A DNA stretch of 64,000 bases from Candidatus Devosia phytovorans (GTDB taxonomy: Bacteria > Pseudomonadota > Alphaproteobacteria > Rhizobiales > Devosiaceae): contig CP119312.1 in NCBI GenBank assembly GCA_029202405.1, positions 3,043,001 to 3,107,000 of the forward strand. The letters are read 5' to 3'. Under the pieces are notes generated by a model. It was given only the letters and a program-made list of their open reading frames with translations, did not search any database and was not told the DNA's origin. This document shows, piece after piece, positions 23,063-32,436 of the stretch (positions are counted from its first letter, which is position 1; each line of letters starts with the position of its first letter). Both the position numbers and the translations under genes were made by a program.

Positions 23063-24535
23063 TCAGTGGGTATCCACCACTTCCGCCACCGTCTCCTTCA
23101 CGCCGATCTCGAACAGGCTGTCGAGATGGGTTGCAACGGTCTCGCCAAAGGCCTGGTTGTCAGCCAGGTCCGTGCCGAACACTTCGGTCAGGGCGGCGAG
23201 ACCGATATAGAGTTCCTCGGCGTCGTCGATAGTGTCGGCGGCAATCGCCATCGTGCGCATGGCGAGGGGATCGCGCACGTCGATGGTCTCGCCCTTCTCG
23301 TCGATGCCAACCACATAACGCATCCAGGCTGCCACCCCGAGTCCGAGGCGCTCGAAGGGCTGACCGGCCGCGAGCCGGTCCCTTATCGTGCCTAGCAAGC
23401 GCTGCGGCAGTTTCTGTGACCCGTCCATGGCGATCTGCCAGGTACGATGCTTCAGCGCCGGATTGCGGAAGCGATCGAGCAACTGGTCGCGATAGGCGCC
23501 GAGATCGACGCCCGGCATGTCCAGCGTCGGCATGGCCTCCTCGGTCATCAGCCCGTGGATCAGCGCGACGAAATCCTCGTCGCCCATCACATCGGAAATA
23601 TACTCATAGCCTGCCAGATAGCCGAGATAGGCCATGGTCGAGTGCGAACCGTTGAGCATGCGCAGCTTCATGCGCTCGAAAGGCTCTACATCCTCGACCA
23701 GCTGTGCCCCGGCCGTTTCGAAGGGCGGGCGGCCATTGGGGAAATGATCCTCGATAACCCATTGGGTGAAAGGCTCGGTCATGATCGGCCAGGCGTCATC
23801 CGCCCCAATCAACCCGGCCACCGTCTCGCGATCGACATCGGTCGTCGAGGGCACGATGCGGTCGACCATGGTGCCGGGGAACGCCACCTCGGCCACATAA
23901 TCGCCCAGCGCCTCGTCGCGCAGCCCGGCGAACTTCGTCACAATGCGCTTCACCGTCGCGCCATTGCTGGGCAGGTTATCGCAGCTCATCACCGCAAAGG
24001 GGGCAATGCCCGCTGCTTTGCGCCGCGCCAGCGCTTCCACCAGCATGCCCGGCGCCGACTTCGGCGCAGCGGGGTTGGCAAGATCATGCACAATGTCAGG
24101 ATGGCGCTGGTCCAGTTCGCCGGTCGCCGGATCGTGGCAATAGCCTTTTTCCGTAACCGTCAGCGAGACGATGCGGATTTGTGGACTGGCCATCAGCGCC
24201 AGGAGCTCCTCGCGCTGGGTGTTGGCGTCCAGCACTTTGAGGATCGAGCCGATAACGCGGGGATGTGTGCCTTCGGCGTCGCGCACCGCCACGGTGTAGA
24301 GACCGTCCTGGGGCTCCAGCGCCTCCTTGGTATCGGGCCGGCGCAAGCTTGCGCCCACAATGGCCCAGTCCGGATGGGACTTCAGCAAATCGTCGACATA
24401 GACGGCCATATGTGCCCGATGGAAGGCGCCGATGCCCAGATGCACAATGCCCGGGGTGATCTGGTCCCGGTCATAGTCAGGCATGCGAACGCCCTGTGGT
24501 GCGTTGGCGAGGGTGGCGGCGCTGAGGCGCGTCAT
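23063..24535 (-). CDS. uxuB: mannitol dehydrogenase family protein (fructuronate reductase / mannitol 2-dehydrogenase)
   Basis: Cytosolic long-chain polyol dehydrogenase, 490 residues, from ATG 24535 with GGAG six bases upstream. Family blocks are IVHLGIGAFHRAHMAVYVDDLL (N-terminal nucleotide fold), VSLTVTEKGYCHD, SCDNLPSNG, FPGTMVDRIVPSTTDVD and the catalytic KLRMLNGSHSTMAYLG (Lys/Asn/His). The family includes mannitol, arabinitol and fructuronate enzymes that cannot be separated by eye. Divergence from 2-keto-3-deoxygluconate kinase favours fructuronate reductase (UxuB), making D-mannonate. No uxuA or uxaC is present. Confidence 0.85.
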   Translation of the reverse strand: MTRLSAATLANAPQGVRMPDYDRDQITPGIVHLGIGAFHRAHMAVYVDDLLKSHPDWAIVGASLRRPDTKEALEPQDGLYTVAVRDAEGTHPRVIGSILKVLDANTQREELLALMASPQIRIVSLTVTEKGYCHDPATGELDQRHPDIVHDLANPAAPKSAPGMLVEALARRKAAGIAPFAVMSCDNLPSNGATVKRIVTKFAGLRDEALGDYVAEVAFPGTMVDRIVPSTTDVDRETVAGLIGADDAWPIMTEPFTQWVIEDHFPNGRPPFETAGAQLVEDVEPFERMKLRMLNGSHSTMAYLGYLAGYEYISDVMGDEDFVALIHGLMTEEAMPTLDMPGVDLGAYRDQLLDRFRNPALKHRTWQIAMDGSQKLPQRLLGTIRDRLAAGQPFERLGLGVAAWMRYVVGIDEKGETIDVRDPLAMRTMAIAADTIDDAEELYIGLAALTEVFGTDLADNQAFGETVATHLDSLFEIGVKETVAEVVDTH

Positions 24536-24655
24536 GGCAGTCTCCGGAAAATTTGCGCCACCATAGTGCCTTCCGAACTTGTATGGAAGATAGTGACTTG
24601 CGACCAAATCGGCTTTACCGGCATAAGCTTCACCTAGGCAAGGGAGGGCAGCATT

Positions 24656-25570
24656 TTGGCACAGCAGCGTTTCGTCAGCATCGGGGAATGCATGATCGAG
24701 ATGAGCGGCGGCGAAGACCGCCAATATCGCCTGGGCTATGCCGGCGATACGCTCAATACCGCCTGGTATATGCGGGCCCTGCTGGGAGCCGATTGGTCGG
24801 TCGACTATGTCACGGCGCTGGGCGAAGACCGTTATAGCGACGATATCCTGGCCTTTCTCAAGTCTGCCGATATCGGCACCAGCCATATCAAGACCATCGC
24901 CAATCGCCGGCCCGGCCTCTACATGATCCACCAGGACAAGGGCGATCGCCACTTCACCTATTGGCGTGACACGTCGGCGGCCAAGCTGCTTGCCGATGAC
25001 AAGAAGGCGCTGGCCGAGGCGGTCGAGGGCGCCAGCATGGTCTATTTCTCGGGCATAACCCTGGCCATCCTCGCGCCGCGCGCCCGAGGGCGTCTGCTGG
25101 GAGCGGTGGTCAAGGCACGCGACAATGGCGCTCGCGTCGTCTTTGACACCAATATCCGCCCAGCACTGTGGACCAGTCCGCGTGTCATGACCTCAGTGCT
25201 CACGGCAGCCGCCTCGCTCTGCGACGTGGTCCTGCCGACCCATGGCGACGAAGCTCCATTGTTCGGCGACAAGACCATCGACGACACGGCCGATCGCTAT
25301 CTCGAGCTGGGCGTCGAGGAAGTCGTGGTCAAGGATGGTGCCGGTGAAGCGCTGATCGCCACCGCCTCGGAACGCGTCAAGGTCGCACCACAGCCCGGCG
25401 CCACTGTGGTCGATGCCACCGGCGCCGGCGACAGCTTCAATGGCGGCTATCTCTCGGCGCGGCTGGCGGGCAAGTCATTGCAGCAAGCCGCCGAAGCCGC
25501 ACATCGCGTGGCCGGCGTGGTCATCGGTCAAAAGGGCGCGCTGGTCGAGCCGGAGTTGCTCTCGAAGTAA
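24656..25570 (+). CDS. kdgK: 2-keto-3-deoxygluconate kinase (PfkB family)
   Basis: Cytosolic sugar kinase converting KDG to KDPG for the Entner-Doudoroff aldolase. The start is TTG 24656 behind GGGAGG. PfkB features are SIGECMIEMSG, GYAGDTLNTAWYMRALLG, VYFSGITLAIL, DTNIRPALW and the anion hole/catalytic base VVDATGAGDSFNGGY. Length is 304 residues. The 120-bp divergent gap shared with the uxuB-like gene holds a weak CTTCC/GGAAG inverted repeat (24570-24589) that may be an operator. A MITE-like repeat begins two bases after the stop. Confidence 0.9.
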   Translation: MAQQRFVSIGECMIEMSGGEDRQYRLGYAGDTLNTAWYMRALLGADWSVDYVTALGEDRYSDDILAFLKSADIGTSHIKTIANRRPGLYMIHQDKGDRHFTYWRDTSAAKLLADDKKALAEAVEGASMVYFSGITLAILAPRARGRLLGAVVKARDNGARVVFDTNIRPALWTSPRVMTSVLTAAASLCDVVLPTHGDEAPLFGDKTIDDTADRYLELGVEEVVVKDGAGEALIATASERVKVAPQPGATVVDATGAGDSFNGGYLSARLAGKSLQQAAEAAHRVAGVVIGQKGALVEPELLSK

Positions 25571-25572
25571 GA

Positions 25573-25692
25573 GGATACCCCCTCCTATCCTCCCCCTGAT
25601 AGGGGAGGGACCGCGCAGCGTTTTTGGTTGGAGAGTGCCACAAGCACAATCTGTCCCTCCCCCTATCAGGGGGAGGTTAGGTGGGGGTACCC
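25573..25692. repeat. MITE-like palindromic element, copy 1
   Basis: Left arm GGATACCCCC followed by CCTCCCCCTGATAGGGGAGGG, and right arm CCCTCCCCCTATCAGGGGGA followed by GGGGGTACCC, are inverted around a variable middle. The element starts right after the kdgK stop and ends 25 bases before the DUF924 stop. Two relatives are at 30.4 and 35.8 kb. Confidence 0.8.
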
Positions 25693-25717
25693 AACAAAGA
25701 CTCTCCCGGCAGCACCC

Positions 25718-26260
25718 TCAAAACATACTGTCGCCCTGCGCCTTCATGTAAGCGATCTCGTCGTCCGTGCTTTCCCGCCCGAGCGCCTTGTTCCTGAACG
25801 GAAAGCGGCCGAAGCGCGCGATGCAGTCACGGTGGCCAACCATGAATTTCAGCATATCAGGCCCGAACTGCTCGAAATGCTTCACGCCCTCTTCCTGGAT
25901 CACCAGGGATTCCGCATGCATATAGGGCATGAAGAGGAACATGCGGCGGTCCATGGGAATGTCCTGGTCGACGCCGACGAACACCGCCTCCTGCGCCAGA
26001 GCCGTGGCCATCTTGTCCTGCGCGAAAGCCTCGGGCGAGCCGCGGTGCAATTGGCGGCTGAACTGGTCGAGCACGATGATCTCGGCGAGGCGCCCGTCCG
26101 GCGTCTGGCGCCATTCCCAGGCCTCGCAGCGCGCAACCCGTTCCAGCGTTTCGGCAAACTGCGCACGCAACGCATCGTCAAATTCTGCTTTGCCGCCGAA
26201 CCAGTCGTCCTTGGTGTGTTCGACGAACCAGAAGTTCAAGACATCTTCGGGGCTGCGCAT
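25718..26260 (-). CDS. DUF924 family protein
   Basis: Cytoplasmic all-alpha, TPR-like protein of 180 residues from ATG 26260 with AAGGAGC upstream. The family pattern is clear: PEDVLNFWFVEHTKDDWFGGKAEFD, RLAEIIVLDQFSRQLHRGSPEAFAQD, FLFMPYMHAESL and the C-terminal RFGRFPFRNKALGRESTDDE. No biochemical role is established. It lies 17 bp downstream of the zinc dehydrogenase and is probably co-transcribed. Confidence 0.92.
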   Translation of the reverse strand: MRSPEDVLNFWFVEHTKDDWFGGKAEFDDALRAQFAETLERVARCEAWEWRQTPDGRLAEIIVLDQFSRQLHRGSPEAFAQDKMATALAQEAVFVGVDQDIPMDRRMFLFMPYMHAESLVIQEEGVKHFEQFGPDMLKFMVGHRDCIARFGRFPFRNKALGRESTDDEIAYMKAQGDSMF

Positions 26261-26277
26261 GGAATGCTCCTTCGAGA

Positions 26278-27279
26278 CTAGATGGTGATGATCGCCTTGA
26301 TCAGCCCGTTCCGCTCCTTCGCCCATCGGGGCAGATTGGCGGGGACGTCGTCAAAGCTGGTGGAATGGGTGGCGAGCTGATCCGTTGGCACCGCGCCATT
26401 GCGGATCGACTCCATGACATGGTCGAAATCCGCGCGCGTGGCATTGCGCGAGGCGCGGATGGTCAGCTCGCGGCGGTGGATTTCGGGATCCTCCCAGTTG
26501 AGCATGCCCTTGACCACGCCAACCAGGGTCAGCGCGCCGCCATTGCGGCAATAGGCGATGGCCTGGTTCATGGCGGCGATCGAGCCAGTGGCATCAAACA
26601 CCGCGTCGAAGCCGCTGCCCATGCCCGCCTTGAATTCGGCGCCCTCAAGCTGATGCAGAGCCGCGATGGCAAAGCCGAAGCGATGGGCCGCATCGAGCTT
26701 GTCCTCGGCCGCATCGAGAATGGTGACATCAGCCCCGGCAATGCGGGTGAAGAAGGCCACGCCCAGCCCGATCGGGCCGCCACCGACGACCAGTACGCGC
26801 GCGCTGGGCCGCAGTTCGGTGCGGCGCACGGCATGGGCGCCGATGGCAAGGAATTCCACCATGGCGGCGTCGCGCAGGCTGAGCCCCTCGGCCCTATAGA
26901 GATTGGCTTCGGGCATGACAATCTCCTCGGCCATGCCGCCGTCGCCATGCACGCCGATGACGGTCAGCGTCTCACAGCAATTGGTCTTGCCCTCGCGGCA
27001 GGCGGGACAATTGTAGCAGGGCAGATAGGGATTGATGACCACGGCATCGCCATCGGCGAGCGTCGTCGCGCCATTGGCGTCGCGCACCACCCCGCTCAAC
27101 TCATGGCCCATGATGCGCGGATATTGCAGGAAGGGGTGCTTGCCCTCGAAGATATGATAGTCGGTGCCGCAGATGCCGATATGGCTGATGCCGACGCGGA
27201 CCCAGCCGGGTTTGAGCACCGGACGGTCGATATCGATCAGCGCCAGTTCACCCGGCGCAGCGCAGGAAATGGCGCGCAT
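26278..27279 (-). CDS. zinc-dependent alcohol dehydrogenase (L-galactonate dehydrogenase-like)
   Basis: Medium-chain dehydrogenase, 333 residues. Catalytic zinc site: GICGTDYHIFEG, PRIMGHELSG. Structural zinc cysteines: NPYLPCYNCPACREGKTNCC. Rossmann fold: VLVVGGGPIGLGVA. The blocks CCETLTVIGVHGDGGMAEE and IRASRNATRADF closely match the E. coli L-galactonate 5-dehydrogenase LgoD/YjjN as I recall it. With the adjacent kdgK and uxuB-like genes this suggests use of a hexonate/hexuronate. The substrate is inferred. Confidence 0.85.
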   Translation of the reverse strand: MRAISCAAPGELALIDIDRPVLKPGWVRVGISHIGICGTDYHIFEGKHPFLQYPRIMGHELSGVVRDANGATTLADGDAVVINPYLPCYNCPACREGKTNCCETLTVIGVHGDGGMAEEIVMPEANLYRAEGLSLRDAAMVEFLAIGAHAVRRTELRPSARVLVVGGGPIGLGVAFFTRIAGADVTILDAAEDKLDAAHRFGFAIAALHQLEGAEFKAGMGSGFDAVFDATGSIAAMNQAIAYCRNGGALTLVGVVKGMLNWEDPEIHRRELTIRASRNATRADFDHVMESIRNGAVPTDQLATHSTSFDDVPANLPRWAKERNGLIKAIITI

Positions 27280-27339
27280 GAAAAATCCTCCCGATCTTCA
27301 CCGGGAGGACTAACACGCGTGCCGGGTCGAGACTATGGC

Positions 27340-28260
27340 TTACGCCAGAACGATCCTGATGCGATTGCCGAACGGGTCCTGGGTTTCGATACCGCCTTCG
27401 ACGCCGCTGATCGGTGCACCGGCCGAGGCTAGCCGACCACCGAGGCTTTCGAGTGTTGCGGCGTCGGGCAGGACCACGGTGAACCAGCGCAGGCCCGCGG
27501 CACCCGCGGGCGGCAGAGCGGCATTGGGGCCGGACCAGATGTTGAAGGCCAAGGTATGGGGCATGTAGTCGAGCCCGACGTCGCCCATGCCGAAGGAGTG
27601 GATCAGCAGGAACCCGGCAAAGCCCAGCACGTCACGATAGAAGTTCATCGCAATGCCGAGGTCATTTACATGCACATGCACATGGCCAATACGCGTGCCT
27701 TCGGGCATGCGCGCCGGGATGACCGGGCTCTCGCCCAGTTCGCCCAGCAGGCCATCGAGATCGATCGGATCGCGGCCGGAATGGGCCTTGCCTTCCGTGG
27801 TGACGGCATAGGTCTCGCCCTTGTCGGGGTCCCCCAGCGTACCGCGCCAGGGCGTCTCGAAGGTGATCTCGATACCATTTCCGTCGAGGTCCCAGAGATA
27901 GATGGCTTCCGACACGAGATGATCGGTGGGCGATATCCGTACATTGCGCTGCAGCGCGCGGACGGCCATTTCGGCCAGGGCCACGCGGGTCGGCACATGC
28001 ACGGCGACGTGATAGAGGCCGATGGTGCGCGGTACCGATGGGCGCGTGGCGCCGGTTTCGAGGACGATCAGCACCTTGCCACCGGCACCCAGCGACAGCT
28101 CATTGCCATTTTCGGCGATCAGCTCGAGGCCGACGACGTCCTGCCAGATGGCAAGGGCCTTGGCCTTTTCGGTGACGGCGATATGCACGGGGCCCAGCGT
28201 CGTGGTCAGCGGCAGGATGGGCTTGGACTTCACATTGGTCTGGACGGAAGCGTCAATCAT
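27340..28260 (-). CDS. glyoxalase/bleomycin-resistance (VOC) family, catechol 2,3-dioxygenase-like
   Basis: Tandem VOC-fold metalloprotein of 306 residues from ATG 28260. The first module is LGPVHIAVTEKAKALAIWQDVVGL through LWDLDGNGIEI; the second is GHVHVHVNDLGIAMNFYRDVLGF through TQDPFGNRIRIVLA. H and E metal-ligand positions are retained (H in GPVHIAV, H in LYHVAVHV, E in NGIEITFE). The layout resembles CatE-type extradiol dioxygenases (YfiE/CatE), but many relatives have unknown substrates. It is on the same strand as the zinc dehydrogenase with a 60-bp gap. Confidence 0.85.
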   Translation of the reverse strand: MIDASVQTNVKSKPILPLTTTLGPVHIAVTEKAKALAIWQDVVGLELIAENGNELSLGAGGKVLIVLETGATRPSVPRTIGLYHVAVHVPTRVALAEMAVRALQRNVRISPTDHLVSEAIYLWDLDGNGIEITFETPWRGTLGDPDKGETYAVTTEGKAHSGRDPIDLDGLLGELGESPVIPARMPEGTRIGHVHVHVNDLGIAMNFYRDVLGFAGFLLIHSFGMGDVGLDYMPHTLAFNIWSGPNAALPPAGAAGLRWFTVVLPDAATLESLGGRLASAGAPISGVEGGIETQDPFGNRIRIVLA

Positions 28261-28509
28261 GACGGGCACTCCAAAGGCGTTCAACTGTTGAAGCCAATAT
28301 AGGGCCAGGCGATTACCTGGGCCATGACCGGCGCGGCGAAGGCATCGTTCGCAAAAGCGAGCGCAATGTCGGCAAGCCATGCAGGCCGCGCATGCCCGGA
28401 AGACCGGGCATTTTCACGCTAATTTAAGCAGATTCAGGGATTGGTACTTGCCAGACCCGGACGGCAGAAGCCGATCCGACACTTACTCTGGCATCAGGTA
28501 TTCCCGTCC

Positions 28510-30432
28510 ATGAATTTCCGCAATATTCCGATCCTGCAGAAGCTGGTTCTTACGGTTCTGCTCATGGGCGTGGTGGCCGCTGCCATCGCGGCCGTGGGCT
28601 GGCGCGAACTCAGCGCCATGAGCGCAACCATGAACCGCGTCGGCGCCAAGGAAGTGGCCGCCCGCGAGGCCATGGACCTGCGCATGGATGTCATCGCCAT
28701 TTCCCGCATGACCTATCAGCTGGTCCTCGACCCGGCGAGCACCGACTTCGTCGCTCAGGCTGACCGCCGCATGACCGAGATGAAGGGGCGCTTCCCGATC
28801 ATCGAAGCAGCCGCCGATGCAACCGAGCTGGAGCAGCTCGCCGCCGTCAAGCCGGTGATGGATGCCTATTTCGCCAAGATCAACGACATGCTGGCCGTTG
28901 CAGCCGTGCAGCCGCTCAACCAGGTCGCGCTCAATGCGTCGCTGAGTGAAGCGCTGGCCGCCCAGCTTACCGTCACCGACACGATCAAGATCTACTCCAC
29001 CTATTCGGGCGAGCTGATGGCCTCCATGCGGGCCGATGCGGAAGCCTCGGCTTTCAACGCCATGCTGACCCTGGCCATCACTGCGGCCGTCGGTATCATT
29101 GCCGGCCTTGCGCTCAGCCTCTTCATTGGTGGCCGCACCATCGTTCGCCCGGTGCGCCAGCTGACGCAGACCATGAGCGAGCTGGCCGACGGCAAGCTCG
29201 ATGTCGGCATCGACAATGCCGAGGCCCGCGACGAAATCGGCGCCATGGCCCGTGCCGTCGAAGTCTTCCGCCAGAATGCCAAGCGCGTCGCTGCCCTCAG
29301 CGCCGAGGAAGCTGCGCGCAATCTTTCCGTCGTCGAACGCGCCGATATGATGGCCCTGCTGCAGTCCGAACTGGGCTCGGTGATGAAGGCGGCCAGCGCC
29401 GGCATTTTCACCCAGCGCGTGCCGACCGACTTTTCCGATGACGAACTCAACCAGCTGGCCGACAGCGTCAACGGCCTCGTCGCCACCGTCGACCGTGGCC
29501 TGTCGGAAACCGGCACAGTGCTCTCGGCCATTGCCAATACCGACCTGACGCAGCGCGTCACCGGCGACTACCAGGGCGCCTTCGGCGCGCTCAAGAACAA
29601 TACCAATGCGGTGGCCGAAAAGCTGGCCGACATCGTCAACCAGCTCAAGGATACTTCGCGCACGCTCAAGACGGCGACTGGCGAAATTCTGGCCGGTGCC
29701 AATGACCTTTCCGAACGCACCACGCGCCAGGCAGCGACGATCGAGGAAACCTCGGCCGCCATGGAACAGCTGGCGACCACCGTCATGGAAAACGCCAAGC
29801 GTGCCCAGGATGCCAATGGCAATGCCGGCAAGGTGACCGTCTCGGCCGAACAGGGCGGCGCCGTGATGGCCCAGGCCAACGAGGCCATGGAGCGCATCAC
29901 CACTTCCTCGGCCAAGATCTCCAACATCATCGGCCTCATCGACGACATCGCCTTCCAGACCAATCTGCTTGCCCTCAACGCATCGGTGGAAGCCGCCCGC
30001 GCGGGCGACGCCGGCAAGGGCTTTGCGGTGGTGGCCGTCGAAGTTCGCCGTCTGGCGCAGTCTGCCGCCTCGGCCTCGGCCGATGTGAAGGTACTGATCG
30101 AGCAGTCGGCCAAGGAAGTGCAGGACGGCAGCCGTCTCGTCGGTGAAGCCGCTGATCGCCTCAACCTGATGCTGGACGGCGTCCGCGCCAGCTCGGGTCT
30201 GATGGAAGGCATTTCGCGCGACAGCCAGGAACAGTCGACCGGCATCACCGAAGTGTCGATCGCCGTGCGCCAGATGGACGAAATGACCCAGCATAATGCT
30301 GCCCTGGTCGAAGAAATGAACGCGGCCATCGAGCAGACCGAAAACCAGGCGACCCAGCTCGATGCGATCGTGGACATCTTCAAGGTCAACGACGGCGGCA
30401 ATGCCCGCCGCGGCTACGCCCGGGCGGCCTAG
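28510..30432 (+). CDS. methyl-accepting chemotaxis protein
   Basis: Transmembrane chemoreceptor, 640 residues from ATG 28510 (MNFRNIPILQKLVLTVLL). TM1 is about residues 10-32, then a periplasmic four-helix ligand domain (about 33-183), TM2 (about 184-210), a HAMP (GGRTIVRPVRQLTQTM) and a second HAMP-like segment near 325-370. The signalling coiled coil has its hairpin tip IGLIDDIAFQTNLLALNASV followed by EAARAGDAGKGFAVVAVEVR. There is no C-terminal CheR-tethering pentapeptide. No che genes are nearby; it would feed a cluster elsewhere. Confidence 0.93.
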   Translation: MNFRNIPILQKLVLTVLLMGVVAAAIAAVGWRELSAMSATMNRVGAKEVAAREAMDLRMDVIAISRMTYQLVLDPASTDFVAQADRRMTEMKGRFPIIEAAADATELEQLAAVKPVMDAYFAKINDMLAVAAVQPLNQVALNASLSEALAAQLTVTDTIKIYSTYSGELMASMRADAEASAFNAMLTLAITAAVGIIAGLALSLFIGGRTIVRPVRQLTQTMSELADGKLDVGIDNAEARDEIGAMARAVEVFRQNAKRVAALSAEEAARNLSVVERADMMALLQSELGSVMKAASAGIFTQRVPTDFSDDELNQLADSVNGLVATVDRGLSETGTVLSAIANTDLTQRVTGDYQGAFGALKNNTNAVAEKLADIVNQLKDTSRTLKTATGEILAGANDLSERTTRQAATIEETSAAMEQLATTVMENAKRAQDANGNAGKVTVSAEQGGAVMAQANEAMERITTSSAKISNIIGLIDDIAFQTNLLALNASVEAARAGDAGKGFAVVAVEVRRLAQSAASASADVKVLIEQSAKEVQDGSRLVGEAADRLNLMLDGVRASSGLMEGISRDSQEQSTGITEVSIAVRQMDEMTQHNAALVEEMNAAIEQTENQATQLDAIVDIFKVNDGGNARRGYARAA

Positions 30433-30440
30433 AGAAGCAT

Positions 30441-30601
30441 GGATACCCCCGCCTAACCTCCCCCTGAAAAGGGGGAGGGATCCGGCCGGTGAGTTGGGCA
30501 CCGTCGTGCTTCAAGCTCGATCTGTCCCTCCCCCTATCAGGGGGAGGATAGGAGGGGGTACCCCACCAACAGGGGGAGGATAGGAGGGGGTACCCCACCA
30601 A
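30441..30601. repeat. MITE-like palindromic element, copy 2, with a 32-bp tandem duplication
   Basis: Left arm GGATACCCCC followed by CCTCCCCCTGAAAAGGGGGAGG, and right arm CCCTCCCCCTATCAGGGGGA, then GGGGGTACCCC. The right end is duplicated exactly: positions 30538-30569 and 30570-30601 are identical 32-base units. It starts eight bases after the chemoreceptor stop. Confidence 0.8.
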
Positions 30602-30606
30602 AAACC

Positions 30607-30636
30607 AAAAGGCCGGGGCTTTCACCCCGGCCTTTT
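30607..30636. terminator. bidirectional rho-independent terminator
   Basis: GGCCGGGG (30611-30618), CTTTCA and CCCCGGCC (30625-30632) flanked by AAAA on the left and TTTT on the right, between the convergent chemoreceptor and ABC exporter genes; it can serve both strands. Confidence 0.88.
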
Positions 30637-30639
30637 CAT

Positions 30640-32436
30640 TTACGCTACCAACCCCTTGGTCAGCTCCAGCGCCTGGCGTTCGAACAGCCGGCGGTAGATG
30701 CCGCCGTTGAGCCGGATCAACGCCTGGTGGTCTCCCTCTTCGACAATCCGGCCCTTGTCGAAGACCAGCAGGCGATCGAGTGCCCGCACCGTCGACAGGC
30801 GATGGGCAATGACTAACGTGGTCCGGCCTTCCATCAGGCGCTCCATGGCCTGCTGGATCTGCACTTCGCTCTCGCTGTCGAGGCTCGAGGTCGCCTCATC
30901 GAGGATCAGCACCCGCGCGTCGGCGAGGAAAGCCCGGGCGATGGCGACACGCTGGCGCTCGCCACCCGACAACTTGACGCCGCGCTCACCCACCATGGTC
31001 TCATAGCCCTTGGGCAGGCCGATGATGAAGTCATGCGCATTGGCCTGCTGCGCCGCCAGCTCGATCTGCTGCCGGCTGGCTTCGGGCCGACCATAGGCGA
31101 TGTTCTCGGCCAGGGTCCGGTGAAACAGGATCGGCTCCTGCTGCACGATGGCGATCTGGCCGCGCAGGCTCGACTGTTTCACATCGGCGATATTCTGCCC
31201 GTCGATGGTGATCGCGCCCTGGTTGACGTCATAGAGGCGCTGGATGAGCTTGACGAAGGTCGTCTTGCCCGAGCCCGAATGACCAACCAGACCCACACGC
31301 TCGCCCGGTTTGATCTCGACCGAGAAGTCATTGTAGAGCGGCGTCGGATGGGCACCATAGCGGAAGGTGACATGATCGAAGCGGATCTCGCCCGCCGTGA
31401 TGGCGATCTTGCCGGCACCCTGCCTGTCGTCGATGCCGAGCGGCGTCTTGTCGAGCAGGACCAGCTCTTCCATGTCGTTGACCGCACGCTGCAGGTTGCG
31501 GATATGCATGCCGACATCGCGCAGATAGCCCTGCAGCACGAAGAACATGGCGAGCACAAAGGTGATGTCGCCCGGTGTCGCCAGCCCGCGCTGCCACATG
31601 ATCAGCCCCGTGCCCAGGATGCCGGCCTGCATGGCCACCATCATGAAGCCCTGGATGGTGCCGCTCAGCGTGCCGCGCTTCCAGGTGCGGCGGGTCCGAT
31701 GGTCCCACTTGGAGAGGACATGCTTGAGCCGATCCTCCTCGCGGCCCTCCGCCCCGAAAGCCTTGACCACGGAATTGCAGCTGACCGCATCAGCCAACGC
31801 GCCGCCCAGCCTCGTATCCCAGGCATTGGCAAGGCTTGCCGCCGGCGAGACATAGCCCATCGAAAGCAGCACGGTGACGCCGATATAGATGATCGAGCCG
31901 AGGGCCACGATGAGGCCGATGATCGGCCAATAGGTGCCCAGGATGATGCTGGCGCCGATCAGCATGACCACCGATGGCAGCAGCGCTACCAGCAGCAGGT
32001 CATTGAGCGAATCCAGCGCCCACATGCCGCGGGTGATCTTGCGCACGGTCGAGCCGGCAAAGCTGTTGGCATGCCAGTCCGTCGAGAAGCGCTGCACGCG
32101 ATGGAAGCCGTCGTTCACCACTTCGGCCATCATGCGGATGGTCAGGCGAATGACGCCCTGGAAGATGAACCAGCGCAGCACGACGCTGGCGAGGCCCAGG
32201 CCCACCACGATGACAAAGGCGCGGATGGCCTCGGACGCCGCCGAGGTCTCAGCCCCGGCAATGGCATCAACGATCTGGCCGGAAAACACCGGCACCATGA
32301 CTTCGGCCAGCGTCGACACGACAACCAGGATACAGATAAGGGCAATGATCGCCGGCCGGCTGGCCCAGCGACGGAAAGTAAAGCCGAGCACGTTGCGATA
32401 GGCATCGGCGCGGAAATCGAGCTTCTTGCGACTCAT
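30640..32436 (-). CDS. ABC exporter half-transporter (fused permease-ATPase, MsbA/MdlB type)
   Basis: Inner-membrane exporter of 598 residues. Six TM helices occupy about residues 25-325. The nucleotide-binding domain has Walker A GHSGSGKTT, Q-loop AIVQQEPILFHRT, signature LSGGERQRVAIARAFL, Walker B RVLILDEATSSLD and the H-loop VIAHRLSTVRALDRL. It would work as a homodimer or with an unlinked partner. The substrate (lipid, glycan or drug) cannot be read from sequence. The start ATG 32436 has only a weak SD. Confidence 0.92.
   Translation of the reverse strand: MSRKKLDFRADAYRNVLGFTFRRWASRPAIIALICILVVVSTLAEVMVPVFSGQIVDAIAGAETSAASEAIRAFVIVVGLGLASVVLRWFIFQGVIRLTIRMMAEVVNDGFHRVQRFSTDWHANSFAGSTVRKITRGMWALDSLNDLLLVALLPSVVMLIGASIILGTYWPIIGLIVALGSIIYIGVTVLLSMGYVSPAASLANAWDTRLGGALADAVSCNSVVKAFGAEGREEDRLKHVLSKWDHRTRRTWKRGTLSGTIQGFMMVAMQAGILGTGLIMWQRGLATPGDITFVLAMFFVLQGYLRDVGMHIRNLQRAVNDMEELVLLDKTPLGIDDRQGAGKIAITAGEIRFDHVTFRYGAHPTPLYNDFSVEIKPGERVGLVGHSGSGKTTFVKLIQRLYDVNQGAITIDGQNIADVKQSSLRGQIAIVQQEPILFHRTLAENIAYGRPEASRQQIELAAQQANAHDFIIGLPKGYETMVGERGVKLSGGERQRVAIARAFLADARVLILDEATSSLDSESEVQIQQAMERLMEGRTTLVIAHRLSTVRALDRLLVFDKGRIVEEGDHQALIRLNGGIYRRLFERQALELTKGLVA

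Noticed and set aside
30538..30601. Possible CRISPR or phage-type direct repeats
   Set aside because: Only two abutting units with no spacers; it is a tandem duplication inside a MITE-like element.
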